Assembly (NCBI RefSeq): GCF_003228315.1
Contig: NZ_CP029693.1
Location: 4,994,501 to 5,058,500, forward strand
Origin: Pseudomonas putida
GTDB taxonomy: Bacteria > Pseudomonadota > Gammaproteobacteria > Pseudomonadales > Pseudomonadaceae
DNA length: 64,000 nucleotides
Direction of reading: 5' to 3'
Positions 63,450-64,000 of this stretch are shown piece by piece. Made by a program: the position numbers and the translations under genes. The notes below the pieces were generated by a model. The model saw only the letters and a program-made list of their open reading frames with translations. It had not been told where the DNA came from and searched no databases. The stretch's first letter is position 1, and each line of letters begins with the position of its first letter.

Positions 63450-64000
63450 TGGCCAGGATTCTGACCCTGACCCTCAACCCGGCGCTGGATCTGACGGTGC
63501 AGTTGCCGCGCCTGGAACCCGGTCAGGTCAACCGCAGCGACGCCATGCACACCCACGCCGCCGGCAAAGGGGTGAACGTGGCGCAGGTGCTGGCGGACCT
63601 CGGGCATCAGCTGACGGTCAGCGGATTTCTGGGTGAAGACAACCTGCAAGCGTTCGAAACCCTGTTTGCCAAGCGCGGTTTCACCGACGCCTTCATCCGC
63701 GTACCCGGCGAGACCCGCAGCAATATCAAGCTGGCGGAAAGCGACGGGCGCATCACCGACCTCAACGGTCCCGGACCCCGGGTCAGCGAGGCGGCACAGC
63801 AGGCCTTGCTTGATCGTCTGGAGCGGATTGCCCCGGACCATGACGCGGTCGTGGTCGCCGGCAGCTTGCCGCAAGGCGTCAGCCCGCAATGGTTGCAGGG
63901 CTTGATCCTGCGTTTGAAAAAACTCGGGCTGAAAGTCGCCCTCGATACCAGTGGCGAGGCATTGACGGCTGCGCTCAAGGCCGGCCCGTGGTTGATCAAA
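63449..64000 (+). CDS. fruK: FruK, 1-phosphofructokinase (partial, 5' part)
   Basis: 184 codons before the right edge. The PfkB/ribokinase family start is MARILTLTLNPALDLTVQLP, with GKGVNVAQVLADLG (substrate site), and DAVVVAGSLPQGVSP in the middle. It phosphorylates fructose-1-phosphate to fructose-1,6-bisphosphate. The A of its ATG is the last base of the fruB TAA, so it is coupled to fruB. The ATP-binding C-terminus lies outside the window. Confidence 0.95.
   Translation, partial: MARILTLTLNPALDLTVQLPRLEPGQVNRSDAMHTHAAGKGVNVAQVLADLGHQLTVSGFLGEDNLQAFETLFAKRGFTDAFIRVPGETRSNIKLAESDGRITDLNGPGPRVSEAAQQALLDRLERIAPDHDAVVVAGSLPQGVSPQWLQGLILRLKKLGLKVALDTSGEALTAALKAGPWLIK

Overview
The window looks like a chromosomal segment of a fluorescent Pseudomonas (P. 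fluorescens group). The evidence is the gene order (secG, two tRNAs, rimP-nusA-infB-rbfA-truB-rpsO-pnp; grpE-dnaK-dnaJ-dapB-carA-carB-greA; fruR-fruB-fruK; ampD-ampE), high-GC coding sequence, Pseudomonas-type proteins (BamE, Fur, a three-domain FruB) and paired REP-like repeats containing GGAGCGAGC or GATCGCAGCC cores. No integrase, transposase, phage module or CRISPR array was seen.

Layout. 1-3.2 kb: end of a pel exopolysaccharide operon (pelE tail, pelF, pelG). 3.3-9.7 kb: an accessory stretch holding a BrxR/CapW-like WYL regulator, a divergent small membrane protein, a YkgJ-type Cys-cluster protein, and a tightly packed leftward four-gene operon (WYL regulator, 575-aa Gly/Ala-rich protein, TerB-like protein, 342-aa glycine-zipper protein) that I cannot assign to a known system. 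9.9-10.3 kb: tmRNA (ssrA). 10.4-19.6 kb: a small periplasmic protein, then the lactate regulon (lldP, lutA, lutB, lutC, dld leftward; lldR rightward) with a 17-bp palindromic operator between lldP and lldR. 19.7-25.3 kb: smpB, an NSS transporter, ratA-rnfH, bamE, fur and recN. 25.5-35.5 kb: heat-shock genes grpE-dnaK-dnaJ, then dapB, carA, carB and greA. 35.6-42.6 kb: a small membrane protein, yhbY, rlmE, ftsH, folP, glmM, tpiA and secG. 42.6-51.9 kb: tRNA-Leu, tRNA-fMet, the rimP-to-pnp translation/RNA operon and tRNA-Thr. 51.9-59.3 kb: a coiled-coil/serine-run periplasmic protein, a small acidic protein, nadC, ampD-ampE, a chemoreceptor, a zinc-ribbon membrane protein and tatD. 59.3-64 kb: fruR, fruB and the start of fruK.

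How the genes work together. ssrA and smpB, 9.4 kb apart, supply trans-translation. The chaperone genes carry sigma-32-type promoters before grpE and across the grpE stop codon. The lactate genes form a permease plus LutABC and FAD/Fe-S D-lactate dehydrogenase pathway under an LldR-type repressor. The fructose PTS genes lie next to their Cra/FruR regulator, with a matching operator upstream of fruB. recN has a LexA box.

The part most worth following up is the WYL-controlled operon at 4978-9396, with candidate operators at 9427-9452 (its own promoter) and 4210-4224 (next to the second WYL gene). All assignments come from reading the sequence; no database search was run.
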